From Hohaiivirga sp031546825 (GTDB lineage: Bacteria > Pseudomonadota > Alphaproteobacteria > Rhizobiales > Beijerinckiaceae): DNA of 64,000 nt. The position numbers were made by a program, and so were the translations under genes. This document shows positions 9,299-19,136 of the stretch, one piece after another; the first letter of the stretch is position 1; each line of letters begins with the position of its first letter. The stretch is from the NCBI GenBank assembly GCA_031546825.1, contig JAVBJU010000025.1, positions 62,001 through 126,000 of the forward strand, in the 5' to 3' direction. Below the pieces are notes generated by a model, which did not search any database, was not told where the DNA came from, and saw only the letters and a list, made by a program, of their open reading frames with translations.

Positions 9299-10471
9299 TC
9301 AGATTTCCAGCCACAGACGGGCGGGGTCTTCGATGGCTTCCTTGATGGCAACCAGGCTCAGCACCGCCTCGCGCCCGTCGATCAGGCGGTGATCGTAGGA
9401 CTGGGCGAGATACATCATTGGCCGCACCACCACCTGGCCGTTTTCGACCACGGCACGTTCCTTGGTGGCGTGCATGCCGAGAATGGCCGATTGCGGCGGG
9501 TTGATGATCGGGGTGGACATCATCGAGCCGAAGGTGCCGCCATTGGTGATGGTATAGGTGCCGCCGGTCATTTCCTCGACGGTGAGGCGACCATCGCGGG
9601 CGCGCGCGCCGAAATCGGCAATCTGGCGTTCGATATCAGCAACCGACAGTTTGTCAGCGTCGCGGATGATCGGCACCACAAGACCGCGCGGCGAACCAAC
9701 CGCCACGCCGATATCGAAATAATCATGGTGGATGATGTCGGTGCCGTCGATGGAGGCGTTGAGCACAGGGTATTTCTTGAGCGCCTGCACCACCGCCTTG
9801 ACGAAGAACGACATGAAGCCGAGCTTGACGCCGTGTTCCTTCTCGAAGCGGTCCTTGTATTTGGCGCGCAGGTCCATCACCGGCTTCATATCGACCTCGT
9901 TGAAGGTCGTGAGAATGGCGTTGGTCTGTTGCGACAGGATGAGGCGTCCGGCAATCGAGCGGCGCAGGCGCGACATTGGTTCACGGCGCTCAACGCGCTC
10001 GCCATTGTAGGCAGGCTTTTTCGCCACAGGTGCCGCAGGCGTTGCTGGCGCGAGGGCAGCCGGTGCCCCCGCAGGAATGTCTTCCTTGAGAATGCGACCG
10101 CCACGGCCGGTTCCTGCAACGGAAGAGAGGTCGATGCCTTTTTCAGTGGCGAGTTTGGCGGCGGCTGGCATGGCGACGGGTGCCGCAGGCGTGGCCGATG
10201 CGGTCGGGGCTTGAGAAGAAGCCACGGCGCGCGCCTCTGTATCGATCTGGGCAATCAACTGGCCGGATTTAACAGTCGCGCCGCTCTGTTCGATCAGCTT
10301 GACCAGAACGCCCGCTTGCGGGGCCGGAAGCTCCAGCGCCACCTTGTCGGTTTCGATCTCAATCAGGTTTTCGTCGCGGTTGACGTAATCGCCTTCTTTT
10401 TTGGCCCAGGCGGTCAGCGTGGCTTCCGAAACGGATTCGGGAAGCTGCGGGATCTTAACATCGATAATCAT
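9299..10471 (-). CDS. sucB: Dihydrolipoyllysine succinyltransferase (E2 of 2-oxoglutarate dehydrogenase)
   Basis: E2 core of 2-oxoglutarate dehydrogenase, 390 residues from the ATG at 10471, which has an upstream GAGG site. The domains run in order. First comes one lipoyl domain (lipoylated Lys43 in EIETDKVALELP), then an Ala/Pro linker. Next is a peripheral subunit-binding domain (AAAKLATEKGIDLSSVAGTG, about 100-130), and last the acyltransferase core with the catalytic His in QSYDHRLIDGREAV. The single lipoyl domain and the position behind sucA favour the succinyl over the acetyl enzyme. The sucA stop lies 11 bases upstream of this ATG. Confidence 0.95.
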   Translation of the reverse strand: MIIDVKIPQLPESVSEATLTAWAKKEGDYVNRDENLIEIETDKVALELPAPQAGVLVKLIEQSGATVKSGQLIAQIDTEARAVASSQAPTASATPAAPVAMPAAAKLATEKGIDLSSVAGTGRGGRILKEDIPAGAPAALAPATPAAPVAKKPAYNGERVERREPMSRLRRSIAGRLILSQQTNAILTTFNEVDMKPVMDLRAKYKDRFEKEHGVKLGFMSFFVKAVVQALKKYPVLNASIDGTDIIHHDYFDIGVAVGSPRGLVVPIIRDADKLSVADIERQIADFGARARDGRLTVEEMTGGTYTITNGGTFGSMMSTPIINPPQSAILGMHATKERAVVENGQVVVRPMMYLAQSYDHRLIDGREAVLSLVAIKEAIEDPARLWLEI

Positions 10472-10482
10472 TCTGCCCTCTC

Positions 10483-13290
10483 TCAAACTGCCTGTTCGCG
10501 GCGCTTGCCGGACGATTTTGGTGATTTCTGCGCCTTTGGACCCAGACCATCAGCAACGAATTGCTCAAGCTGTGCCTTGTGCATGGAACCGTAACCCACC
10601 GCCGGAGCCGCCATCTCGGGGCGACCGGCATAGATGATGCGGTGGTCGTCGATGGCCTCTTCCAAGCGATGGCGGATCATGTACCATGCACCCTGGTTGC
10701 GGGGCTCTTCCTGCCCCCATACGAATTCCTTCGCATTGGGATATTTGGCGATTTCAGCCGCCAGTTCCGCCACCGGGAAGGGATAGAGGCTCTCGACGCG
10801 GATGATGGCGACATCGTCCTGAAGACCGGCATCAGTGCGGCCCTGCTCGAAGTCGTAATAGACCTGACCCGAGCAGAAGATGATGCGGCTGATCCGCGAC
10901 GGATCGCGCACGCCGGTATCGGCGATCACCGGGCGGAAGCCCATATCGGTGAACTCGTTGAGGCTGCTCATGGAGGGTTTAAAGCGCAACAGGCGCTTCG
11001 ACATGAAGATAATCAGCGGCTTGCAGTAGGGCCGTAGCATCTGGCGGCGCAGCACATGGAACATCTGTGCCGAGCAAGACGGCATCACCACTTCCATATT
11101 GGCTTCGGCGCAAAGTTGCAGCCAGCGTTCGGGGCGGGCCGAGGAGTGCTCGGGACCAGCGCCATCGGAGCCATGCGGCAGGTTGACGACGAGGCGGTTG
11201 AGGTTGCCCCATTTCGCCTCAGACGCAGCGATGAACTGGTCAATCGCCACCTGGGCACCGTTGGCAAAATCGCCGTATTGCGCTTCCCACATCACGAGCC
11301 GCTCCGGCGCGGAACCGGCATAACCGTACTCATAGGCCAGCACCGCTTCCTCGTTGAGGATTGAGTCGTAGACCGAGAAATGGGCCTGATCGGCGGAGAT
11401 GTTTTGCAGCGGCACATATTGTCCGCCCTGGCGCGACTGCCGCGCCTGATCGTGCAACACCGCGTGGCGGTGCGAGAAGGTGCCGCGCCCGGCATCCTCA
11501 CCGGAGATGCGCACGCCGATGCCTTGTTCGACAAGGCTGGCATAGGCCAGGGTTTCGGCCATGCCCCAATCGACGGGCTGCTCACCTGCACCCATTTCAG
11601 CGCGGGATTTCAGCACCTTGAGGGCCACGGGGTGCACCGAGAAACCATCGGGAACCACGGTGAACTTGCGGGTCAGTTCCTGGATTTTGGCGAGCGGCAG
11701 GGAGGTGTCGGTGGGCAAAGCCCAGGCCGGACCGCCCATATATTTCGTCCAGTCCACCGCAAAGGCGCGGTTGGATTGCTCCATGATCGGACCACCAACC
11801 CGGTCACCGCGATCCATCGCATCGCGGTAATCCTTGATCATCTGCTGGACGTCTTCGTCCGAAATCACCTTCTCATCGACCAGACGCTTGGCATAAAGCG
11901 CACGCGCGCCGGGGTGCGAGGCGACCTTGCGGTACATGAAGGGCTGGGTCAGGCGCGGATCGTCAGCCTCGTTGTGGCCGAGCTTGCGGAAGCAATAGAT
12001 ATCGAGGAACACGTCCTTCTTGAACTTCGCCCGGAATTCCAGCGCCACCTGGGTGGCGTAGCACACCAGTTCCGGATCATCGCCGTTCACATGGAACACC
12101 GGGGCGGTGACCATCTTGGCGATATCGGTACAGAACGGGGTTGAGCGCATATCGGCGTCATCGGAGGTGGTGAAACCGACCTGATTGTTGACGACGATGT
12201 GGAAGGTGCCGCCGACGCGGTAACCGCGCGTTTGCGACATATTGAGTGTGCCCTGAATGACGCCCAGGCTGGAGAGCGCCGAGTCACCATGGATCAGCAC
12301 CGCCATCACCTGATTGCGATCCGCGTCCTTGCGGCGGTGCTGGCGGGCGCGCACGGCACCGGTCACAACCGGGTTGACGATCTCAAGATGCGAGGGGTTA
12401 TAGGCCAGTGAGATATGCACCGGCCCGTTCGGGGTCGGAACGTCCGCCGACAGGCCGTCATGGTATTTCTCGTCGCCTGAGGTCAGTGTTTGCGCCTGGC
12501 GGCCTTCGAACTGGTCATACAATTCGCTCGATTTTTTGCCGAGCACATTGAGCAACACATTGAGGCGGCCACGATGGGCCATGCCGAGAACAATCTCCTC
12601 AACGCCGTAGGCGGCACTGTTGCGGATGAGAAGGCTGATGGCCGGAATGAGGCTTTCACCGCCCTCAAGGCCGAAACGCTTGGCACCCACATATTTCGAG
12701 CCGAGATACCGCTCCATGGTTTCGGCGGCAGTCATCTCGAACAGGATGTTCTGTCGTGCCTTGGCCTCGAAAGCCGGTGTGGCGAGATCGGCCTCAAGCC
12801 GTTCCTCAAGCCAGCGGCGCTGCTCGGTTTCGAGAATATATTGAAACTCAACGCCCATCATCCCGGCATAGGTCCGGCGCAGGCCAGCAAGAATATCGCG
12901 CAACGACAGCCGCGATTCCGTACCGAAGTCGCCGGTGTCGAACACCGTATCCATATCGGCCTCAGTCAGGCCGTAGCGGGCCGGGTCGAGCATCGGGTCC
13001 GGCGGGGTTTCGTTGCGCTTGAGCGAGTCGAGTTGGGCTTCGGTGAAGCCGCGCCGCCGATAGGCTTCGATCAGCCGGAAAACGCCATGCTGCTTGGCGT
13101 GGGGCATGCCCGCCCCGGTCGCGGGCGAGGGCGCTGTCGTCGGCATTTCGCCGCTGGTCAGCCGCGCGAAATATTCCTGCCATTCGGGCGGAACCGAATC
13201 AGCACGGTCACGGTAGCTATTAAATAAGTCTTCGATGAAAGCGGCGTTGCCGCCGTAGAGATGGCTGGTAGCGGTCAGGAAGGAACTCAT
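10483..13290 (-). CDS. sucA: 2-oxoglutarate dehydrogenase E1
   Basis: Thiamine-diphosphate enzyme of the TCA cycle that decarboxylates 2-oxoglutarate and transfers the succinyl group to the lipoyl arm of SucB. At 935 residues it is of normal length. Visible blocks are the N-terminal E2-contact segment (LYGGNAAFIEDLFNSYRD), HRGRLNVLLNVLGKKSSELY near 240, the cofactor region CFRKLGHNEADDPRLTQPF near 435, and the C-terminal WGQEEPRNQGAWYMIRHRLE. It heads the sucA-sucB-lpdA unit. The 343-base upstream region presumably holds the promoter. Confidence 0.96.
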   Translation of the reverse strand: MSSFLTATSHLYGGNAAFIEDLFNSYRDRADSVPPEWQEYFARLTSGEMPTTAPSPATGAGMPHAKQHGVFRLIEAYRRRGFTEAQLDSLKRNETPPDPMLDPARYGLTEADMDTVFDTGDFGTESRLSLRDILAGLRRTYAGMMGVEFQYILETEQRRWLEERLEADLATPAFEAKARQNILFEMTAAETMERYLGSKYVGAKRFGLEGGESLIPAISLLIRNSAAYGVEEIVLGMAHRGRLNVLLNVLGKKSSELYDQFEGRQAQTLTSGDEKYHDGLSADVPTPNGPVHISLAYNPSHLEIVNPVVTGAVRARQHRRKDADRNQVMAVLIHGDSALSSLGVIQGTLNMSQTRGYRVGGTFHIVVNNQVGFTTSDDADMRSTPFCTDIAKMVTAPVFHVNGDDPELVCYATQVALEFRAKFKKDVFLDIYCFRKLGHNEADDPRLTQPFMYRKVASHPGARALYAKRLVDEKVISDEDVQQMIKDYRDAMDRGDRVGGPIMEQSNRAFAVDWTKYMGGPAWALPTDTSLPLAKIQELTRKFTVVPDGFSVHPVALKVLKSRAEMGAGEQPVDWGMAETLAYASLVEQGIGVRISGEDAGRGTFSHRHAVLHDQARQSRQGGQYVPLQNISADQAHFSVYDSILNEEAVLAYEYGYAGSAPERLVMWEAQYGDFANGAQVAIDQFIAASEAKWGNLNRLVVNLPHGSDGAGPEHSSARPERWLQLCAEANMEVVMPSCSAQMFHVLRRQMLRPYCKPLIIFMSKRLLRFKPSMSSLNEFTDMGFRPVIADTGVRDPSRISRIIFCSGQVYYDFEQGRTDAGLQDDVAIIRVESLYPFPVAELAAEIAKYPNAKEFVWGQEEPRNQGAWYMIRHRLEEAIDDHRIIYAGRPEMAAPAVGYGSMHKAQLEQFVADGLGPKAQKSPKSSGKRREQAV

Positions 13291-13633
13291 TATCGTCTCT
13301 TCTTTGGTTTACCGTTGCAGCAGACGGCCCAGTTGATCTCGAACGAGACGGTCCGCAATTTTCTGGTCATATCACGAGTAGCCCCACGTGGCGCACTCCT
13401 TGCCCGAGAGCGCTCTTATATCAACTCGGAAAGCCAATCCATAACCAATAGGTTATAGCACATCTTCGTGATGCGCGCCTATCCGGCAAATTTCATACTG
13501 CGGGTTGAATCTTGTCGCGTGGTAGCTGCGGGTTGTTATGGCCAAGGTTATACTTTAATCTCGGTATTCTGTGATGTTCGTTCTGGAACCGCGCCACGGG
13601 GCTGGTATCCGGCACAATGATGAAGGTGGCACT
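13291..13633. other. Divergent intergenic region between sucA and the SPFH gene
   Basis: This 343-base gap should contain the sucA promoter and that of the SPFH-nfeD pair. The only structure I can point to is a short inverted repeat at 13441-13456 (ATAACC-AATA-GGTTAT), which could be an operator. No gene-like frame is convincing here. Confidence 0.4.
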
Positions 13634-14623
13634 ATGAATTTCGGAAGTTTCAACTTTACCGGCTTCGATATCTTTGTCGTTGTCGCGGTTCTGTTCGTCA
13701 TTCTGACGCTGGCGTGGGGCGTGCGCGCTGTGCCGCAGGGCTATGCCTATACGGTGGAACGCTTCGGGCGCTATTCGCGCACTCTGTCGCCGGGGCTTGG
13801 CATCATCATTCCTTATATTGAGCGCATCGGCCAGCGTGTAAACGTGATGGAACAGGTGCTCGATATCCCGAGCCAGGAATCTATCACCAAGGATAACGCA
13901 GGCGTCACCATCGACGCCGCTGCCTTCTTCCAGATTTTGCAACCGGCCCGCGCCGTCTACGAGGTTTCGAACCTCTATCAGGCGCTGCTGGTGCTCACGA
14001 TGACCAATATCCGTACCGTGGTTGGCTCGATGGATCTCGACCAGTTGCTATCGCACCGCGATGAAATCAACGAGCGCTTGCTGCGCGTTGTCGATGGTGC
14101 TGCTGAGCCGTGGGGCGTCAAGGTGACGCGCATCGAGATCAAGGACATTCTGCCCCCCGCCGACGTGACCGGGGCCATGACCCGCCAGATGAAGGCCGAG
14201 CGTGAGAAGCGCGCCGCTGTGCTCGAGGCGGAAGGTATGCGTCAGGCCGCCATTCTTCAGGCCGAGGGTCAGAAGCAATCCGCCATTCTTCAGGCCGAAG
14301 GCCGCCGTGAAGCTGCCTTCCGTGATGCCGAAGGGCGTGAACGTCAGGCTGAAGCCGAAGCCAAGGCGACGGAAATGGTCTCTGCTGCCATCGCCGGTGG
14401 CAACACCTTCGCCGCGAACTTCCTCGTGGCCGAAAAATACATCGACGCCCTCAAGGGCATGGTGTCGGCTCCGAACCAGAAGGTTATCATCGTGCCGATC
14501 GAAGCCGCCGGGCTTGCTGGTGCACTCGGCGGTATTGCTGAGTTGACCAAGGCAGCGTTTGCGCCAGAGGGTGCGGTGTCTGCAAAGACAACGCCGCGCG
14601 TGCCGCCGGTCGGAAAGGCGTGA
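13634..14623 (+). CDS. SPFH/band-7 (stomatin-like, QmcA-type) membrane protein
   Basis: A 329-residue member of the stomatin/prohibitin superfamily. One N-terminal membrane helix (about 11-32) is followed by the SPFH domain (ERFGRYSRTLSPGLGIIIPY, then NVMEQVLDIPSQESITKDN). Next is a long alanine/glutamate-rich coiled coil at about 190-250 with repeated AILQAEG units, and a hydrophobic GALGGIAELTKAAF near the end. Such proteins form large membrane rings that organise lipid domains and proteases. The ATG at 13634 has AAGG upstream; the frame is open to 13571 without support. An NfeD-like gene follows after 11 bases, the classic partner arrangement. Confidence 0.9.
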   Translation: MNFGSFNFTGFDIFVVVAVLFVILTLAWGVRAVPQGYAYTVERFGRYSRTLSPGLGIIIPYIERIGQRVNVMEQVLDIPSQESITKDNAGVTIDAAAFFQILQPARAVYEVSNLYQALLVLTMTNIRTVVGSMDLDQLLSHRDEINERLLRVVDGAAEPWGVKVTRIEIKDILPPADVTGAMTRQMKAEREKRAAVLEAEGMRQAAILQAEGQKQSAILQAEGRREAAFRDAEGRERQAEAEAKATEMVSAAIAGGNTFAANFLVAEKYIDALKGMVSAPNQKVIIVPIEAAGLAGALGGIAELTKAAFAPEGAVSAKTTPRVPPVGKA

Positions 14624-14634
14624 GGCTCTAAGCC

Positions 14635-15084
14635 ATGATCCTTAATTTCATCAATGAATTTGGTCCGTGGTCGTGGATCATTGGCGGGTTTCTACTCTTT
14701 CTGGCAGAACTCGCCGTTCCCGGCGTCTTTCTGGTGTGGCTCGGTCTTGCGGCTGTCGTCACCGGCTTTGTCGATTTTGGCTTTAACCTGCCATGGCAAA
14801 CGGCATCGCTGGTGTTTGGCGGGTTGTCGATCCTGTTCGTGATCGGTGGTCGCTACCTGTCGCAGAAGGGGGTGCCGCAAGAAGACAACAATGGCATGCT
14901 TAATCAGCGTGCCCGCAAGTTCATCGGCAACACCTATGTGCTCGAAGCGCCCATCGTCAACGGCGAAGGCCGTATCCGTGTGGCCGATTCCTCATGGCAG
15001 GTGACCGGGCCGGATCTGCCCGCCGGTGCGCGGGTAACGGTTGTGCGCAGCGAAGGCACCAAGCTGGTGGTGGCGCGGGTCTGA
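14635..15084 (+). CDS. NfeD-like membrane protein
   Basis: A 149-residue NfeD short form. It has two or three hydrophobic segments (WSWIIGGFLLFLAELAVPG, FLVWLGLAAVVTGFVDF) and a C-terminal soluble beta-barrel (OB-like) domain from about residue 90, ending VTVVRSEGTKLVVARV. NfeD proteins work with SPFH proteins in membrane quality control; the adjacent band-7 gene fits this exactly. A GC-rich hairpin at 15092-15109 lies just after the stop but has no good T run. Confidence 0.88.
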   Translation: MILNFINEFGPWSWIIGGFLLFLAELAVPGVFLVWLGLAAVVTGFVDFGFNLPWQTASLVFGGLSILFVIGGRYLSQKGVPQEDNNGMLNQRARKFIGNTYVLEAPIVNGEGRIRVADSSWQVTGPDLPAGARVTVVRSEGTKLVVARV

Positions 15085-15170
15085 AAAATCAGGCGGGCAT
15101 TGGCCCGCCGCACATTAATATGATGTGCGCCTTCGATGCTGTGGATCCCCCCAGCAGACCGTGCGCAACA

Positions 15171-15203
15171 ATAAAAAAGACGCCGCTCGGTTAAAGCGGC
15201 GTC
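15171..15203 (-). terminator. Rho-independent terminator of galU
   Basis: A perfect 9-base stem (15179-15187 with 15195-15203, GACGCCGCT) with a 7-base loop. On the minus strand it is followed directly by six T residues. It lies 24 bases beyond the galU stop. Confidence 0.88.
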
Positions 15204-15227
15204 GGTCTCAATGGCCTTCCGTCAAAC

Positions 15228-16091
15228 TCACTTCGCCAGCAGCGCCGTAAGTTCCTTGCGCAGGGACGGGCCGAGGTCGGCGCGTTCCAGCGCGTAGACC
15301 ACATTGGCCATCAGGTAGCCGAGTTTCGAACCGGTATCGTAGGTCACGCCATCATAAATCATGCCGTAAAATTTCTGGCTGGCCGACAGGGTCTTCATGG
15401 CGTCGGTGAGCTGGATTTCGCCGCCCGCGCCCTTTTCCTGTTTGGCAAGAACGTCAAAAATTTCCGGCTGAAGGATATAGCGGCCCGAAATGATATAGTT
15501 CGACGGCGCTGTGCCCTGCTTGGGCTTCTCGACCATGCCGGTGATCTCAAAAGTGTTACCGAACGTCTCGCCCGTGGCGACGATGCCGTATTGGTGGGTT
15601 AGTTCCGGCGCAACCTCTTCAACCGCAATGATATTGCCGCCGTGCTGGTTATACGCACCGAGCATCTGCTCCATCGAGCCGCGTGACAGCATGTCGGGCA
15701 GGAGCACGGCGAAAGGCTCATCACCGATCATCTCACGGGCGCACCACACCGCATGGCCGAGGCCGAGCGGGGCCTGCTGGCGGGTGAAGCTTGCCGCGCC
15801 TGCCGCTGGCAGATCACGCATCAGTTCTTCGAATTCCTTGATCTTGCCGCGTTCTTTGAGGGTGTGCTCAAGCTCGTAAGCCATGTCGAAATGGTCTTCG
15901 ATCACGCCCTTGTTGCGGCCGGTGACGAAGATGAAATGTTCGATACCGGCGGCGCGGGCCTCATCGACCACATGCTGGACGACCGGGCGGTCCACCACCG
16001 TCAGCATTTCCTTCGGCATCGCCTTGGTGGCGGGAAGGAAGCGGGTGCCGAGACCAGCGACGGGAAGAACGGCTTTGCGAATGGGTTTCAT
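15228..16091 (-). CDS. galU: UTP-glucose-1-phosphate uridylyltransferase
   Basis: Makes UDP-glucose from UTP and glucose-1-phosphate, feeding polysaccharide, glucan and envelope synthesis. The 287-residue protein opens with the nucleotidyltransferase motif AVLPVAGLGTRFLPATKAMP and continues with KEMLTVVDRPVVQHVVDEA. Length is typical. It is divergent from galE, and together they supply UDP-glucose and UDP-galactose. OpgD at 372-1946 belongs to a pathway that also uses UDP-glucose. Confidence 0.95.
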   Translation of the reverse strand: MKPIRKAVLPVAGLGTRFLPATKAMPKEMLTVVDRPVVQHVVDEARAAGIEHFIFVTGRNKGVIEDHFDMAYELEHTLKERGKIKEFEELMRDLPAAGAASFTRQQAPLGLGHAVWCAREMIGDEPFAVLLPDMLSRGSMEQMLGAYNQHGGNIIAVEEVAPELTHQYGIVATGETFGNTFEITGMVEKPKQGTAPSNYIISGRYILQPEIFDVLAKQEKGAGGEIQLTDAMKTLSASQKFYGMIYDGVTYDTGSKLGYLMANVVYALERADLGPSLRKELTALLAK

Positions 16092-16216
16092 TGGGATAAA
16101 CCATCTTGGAGGTTGGCGGGGATGCCCCGCATGCCGCTATTTATACGTGTTCAAAGTGAATATATCCTGAAAACAGAAATGCTTCCATAAAACCGAGGCA
16201 CGAGGGAGAAAAAAGC

Positions 16217-17203
16217 ATGGCGGTGCTGGTCACAGGCGGCGCGGGATATATCGGCTCACACGCCGCGCTGGCGCTGCTTGATGCCGGGGAAGAGGTTGTG
16301 GTTCTCGACAACCTGTCGTTCGGCTTTTCGTTTGCGGTGCCCGAGCGGGCCATTTTCGTGCAGGGCGACGTTGGCGACCAGGCTTTGATTGCCTCGGTGA
16401 TCGAGAAATATAAAATCAATGCCGTGATGCATTTTGCGGCAAGGATTGTGGTGTCAGAATCGGTTGTTGAGCCGCTGGATTATTATCTCGCCAACACCGT
16501 CAAGACCCGGGCTTTTCTCGAGACGGTGGTGAAGTGTGGCGTCAAGCACTTTGTCTTTTCATCGACGGCGGCGGTTTATGGCGAGCCGGATATCGTGCCC
16601 ATCCCGGAAGAAGCGGCGAAAGCGCCGATTAATCCTTACGGGCGCTCGAAGTTAATGACCGAGTGGATGCTGGATGATGTCTGCGCCGTCAGCGGGCTCG
16701 GTGCGGTGGTGCTGCGTTATTTCAATGTGGCGGGGGCAGACCCGCAATTGCGTAGCGGCCAGTCGGCATTGCCCGCCACCCATCTCGTCAAGCTCGCGGT
16801 GCGCGCTGCATCTGGCAAGCGCGAGGGCCTGTCGGTATTCGGCACAGATTACCCGACGCCGGATGGCTCCTGCGTGCGCGATTACGTGCATGTGAGCGAT
16901 CTGGCCGAGGCCCATGTGGCGGCGCTCACCTATCTCAGGCGCGGGGGCGAAAACGTCAAACTCAATTGCGGCTATGGGCGCGGCTTCTCGGTGCTTGAGG
17001 TAATCGAGTGCGTGAAGAAGATTTCACGCTCTGACTTCCCGGTAAAAATCGAACCCCGCCGCCCCGGTGATCCGGCGGTTCTGGTGGCCGATGCCCGCAA
17101 GATCAAACAAGTGCTGGGCTGGACACCGAAATATGACGATCTTGACGCGATGGCAAAACACGCGCTCGCGTGGGAGCACAAGGTGACGGAGCGGGGGCTG
17201 TGA
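16217..17203 (+). CDS. galE: UDP-glucose 4-epimerase
   Basis: Interconverts UDP-glucose and UDP-galactose with bound NAD+. The 328-residue short-chain dehydrogenase fold shows the NAD motif VTGGAGYIGSHAALALLDAG, the catalytic Ser/Thr region SSTAAVYGEPD near residue 118, and the YxxxK motif as YGRSK near 145. RYFNVAGADP and the PRRPGDPAVLVADARK segment are also family marks. Its stop overlaps the likely GTG start of the next gene (GTGA). Confidence 0.95.
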   Translation: MAVLVTGGAGYIGSHAALALLDAGEEVVVLDNLSFGFSFAVPERAIFVQGDVGDQALIASVIEKYKINAVMHFAARIVVSESVVEPLDYYLANTVKTRAFLETVVKCGVKHFVFSSTAAVYGEPDIVPIPEEAAKAPINPYGRSKLMTEWMLDDVCAVSGLGAVVLRYFNVAGADPQLRSGQSALPATHLVKLAVRAASGKREGLSVFGTDYPTPDGSCVRDYVHVSDLAEAHVAALTYLRRGGENVKLNCGYGRGFSVLEVIECVKKISRSDFPVKIEPRRPGDPAVLVADARKIKQVLGWTPKYDDLDAMAKHALAWEHKVTERGL

Positions 17204-18444
17204 CGTTTGCCCGAAAGAGTACCGGCAATGGCTTCATGTTGGATATTCCCAAGACGCGACGCACCGTTCTGACTGGTCTGGCTGCGCTTGCCGTGGGGGC
17301 CACTATCGCGCCTGTCAGCGCCTTCGCCCAATCGCCTGACTTCGCCCGCTTTCTCGCCGATCTCTGGCCCGAAGCTCGTGCGGCGGGTGTTTCCCGCGCC
17401 ACTTTCGATATGGCCTTCGCTGGTGTCGCGCCTAACCCGAAAATCATTGCTCAAACCCGCAAGCAGGCTGAATTTTCGCGCCCGATTTGGGAATATCTCG
17501 ATGGTGCCACCGGGCGCGGTCGGGTTTCGCGCGGAGCGGCCATGGCCCGGCAATGGGCGGCGACGGTTAGCGAGAGCGAACGCCGCTTTGGCGTGCCGCG
17601 CCAGACGCTCCTTGGCGCTTGGGGCATGGAAAGCGATTTTGGCGCGTCCACCGGCAAGACCTATGCGATTGAGGCGTTGGCCAGCCTGGCATTTGCGCGC
17701 CATCGCGGCGATCTCTTTCGCAAAGAGCTGGTGATTGCCCTGAAAATCCTTGAGGGCGAACACATCTCGCGTGGAAACATGCTGGGCTCCTGGGCCGGTG
17801 CCATGGGCCAGACGCAGTTTTTACCGTCGAGCTTCGAGAAATACGCGGTTGATGGTGATGGTGACGGCGCGCGCGACATATGGGCTTCGGTGCCCGATGC
17901 TTTGGCCTCCACCGCCAACTTCCTGCACATGAACGGCTGGAACCCGGCGCTGCCCTGGGGTTTTGAGGTGGTGCTACCGCCCGATATCGATTTCCGCAAT
18001 TTCCGCCTTGATTTTGCAAGCTGGCAACGGCTTGGCGTGCGGCGGGCCGATGGTGTTTCCTTGCCCCGTGCGGGCGAGGCGCAGTTGCTCATTCTGGCAG
18101 GTGCCTCCGCCCCCGTCTTTCTGGTGACCGACAATTTCGAGGCAATCCGCGCCTATAACACCTCCGATTCCTACGCCCTCGGCGTCGGGCTGTTGGGCGA
18201 CATGGTATATGGCAGCCCTGGCATCCGCACACCCTGGCCGCGCACGGCCCCGCGCCTTTCGGGAGAGGAGCGGCGCGAGGTGCAGCAGCGCCTGGAGCGC
18301 CTTGGCGTCTACAAGGGCAAGCATGACGGCAACCACGGCTGGCAGACCCGCGCCGCCATCCGCGCCTATCAGTTGAAACATGGGCTGACAGGCGATGGCT
18401 ATGCGGACCCCATGCTGCTCGCCCATCTGCGTTCGGCGCGCTGA
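17200..18444 (+). CDS. Lytic murein transglycosylase (MltB family) with peptidoglycan-binding domain
   Basis: Cleaves the glycan strands of peptidoglycan to form 1,6-anhydro ends. The MltB/SLT-type catalytic domain (about 40-330) carries the catalytic Glu in GAWGMESDFGAS and the family segment MGQTQFLPSSFEKYAVDGDG. A C-terminal PG_binding_1 repeat follows (about 345-410, LERLGVYKGKHDGNHGWQTR). The N-terminus has a Tat-like TRRTVLTGLAALAVG signal cleaved after SAFA. I chose the GTG at 17200 because GGAG lies 8 bases upstream and it overlaps the galE stop. The ATG at 17236 is the alternative (402 residues) but lacks a ribosome site. Confidence 0.88.
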   Translation: MTFARKSTGNGFMLDIPKTRRTVLTGLAALAVGATIAPVSAFAQSPDFARFLADLWPEARAAGVSRATFDMAFAGVAPNPKIIAQTRKQAEFSRPIWEYLDGATGRGRVSRGAAMARQWAATVSESERRFGVPRQTLLGAWGMESDFGASTGKTYAIEALASLAFARHRGDLFRKELVIALKILEGEHISRGNMLGSWAGAMGQTQFLPSSFEKYAVDGDGDGARDIWASVPDALASTANFLHMNGWNPALPWGFEVVLPPDIDFRNFRLDFASWQRLGVRRADGVSLPRAGEAQLLILAGASAPVFLVTDNFEAIRAYNTSDSYALGVGLLGDMVYGSPGIRTPWPRTAPRLSGEERREVQQRLERLGVYKGKHDGNHGWQTRAAIRAYQLKHGLTGDGYADPMLLAHLRSAR

Positions 18445-18583
18445 TGCCGCGGCGCCTTTTGGCAGGCAGGTTTTTCTGCGAACCGGCTCGACAAGCCCGT
18501 CGATCTCTGCTACGTCCGACGCCTTAACTGAAAACAGGAAGCCGAAAACCTTCGCGGTCTACGCGATACGGCAGGAGTGACAA

Positions 18584-18967
18584 ATGCATATTATCGAACA
18601 GCTCGACAAAGAGCAGATTGAACGCCTTGGTAAGGAAATCCCCGATTTTCAGCCCGGCGATACCGTCATCGTCAATGTGAAGGTCAAGGAAGGCGAGCGC
18701 TCACGCGTTCAGGCCTATGAAGGCGTTGTGATTGCCCGCTCCGGCGGCGGCATCAACGAGAACTTCACCGTCCGCAAGATCTCCTATGGCGAAGGCGTCG
18801 AGCGCGTTTTCCCGATCCATGCGCCGCTGATCGATTCGATCAAGGTTGTGCGTCGTGGTAAGGTGCGTCGTGCCAAGCTTTATTACCTTCGTGATCGTCG
18901 CGGTAAATCCGCCCGTATCGCCGAGCGTACCGATCGCCGTCCGGAAGCCAAGGGCGAAGGCAAGTAA
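18584..18967 (+). CDS. rplS: 50S ribosomal protein L19
   Basis: Ribosomal protein L19, which sits at the 30S-50S interface. The 127-residue protein shows the conserved FQPGDTVIVNVKVKEGER, VQAYEGVVIARSGGGINE and VRRGKVRRAKLYYLRDRRGK. GGAG lies 6 bases before the ATG. In many bacteria rplS follows rpsP-rimM-trmD; here the upstream neighbour is the lytic transglycosylase, so it seems to be its own unit with a strong terminator. The basic, lysine/glutamate-rich tail after residue 110 is lineage-variable. Confidence 0.96.
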   Translation: MHIIEQLDKEQIERLGKEIPDFQPGDTVIVNVKVKEGERSRVQAYEGVVIARSGGGINENFTVRKISYGEGVERVFPIHAPLIDSIKVVRRGKVRRAKLYYLRDRRGKSARIAERTDRRPEAKGEGK

Positions 18968-18996
18968 GCCTTTACTCCCCGGAACTGGAATTTTCG

Positions 18997-19027
18997 AAAG
19001 CGCGGCCTTCGGGACCGCGCTTTTTTG
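18997..19027 (+). terminator. Rho-independent terminator of rplS
   Basis: Stem AAAGCGCGG (18997-19005) pairs with CCGCGCTTT (19015-19023), closed by a short loop and followed by a run of T residues. It lies about 30 bases after the rplS stop. Confidence 0.88.
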
Positions 19028-19136
19028 TTTTTCAGGGGCGCTATGTGCGTAATGGAATTGCGCTAAGCGGCCCTAGTTTGCTAAGAAGCGAATGTTCACC
19101 GCAACAAAGCCGTAATTTTTGTTCACAGGATCCGAC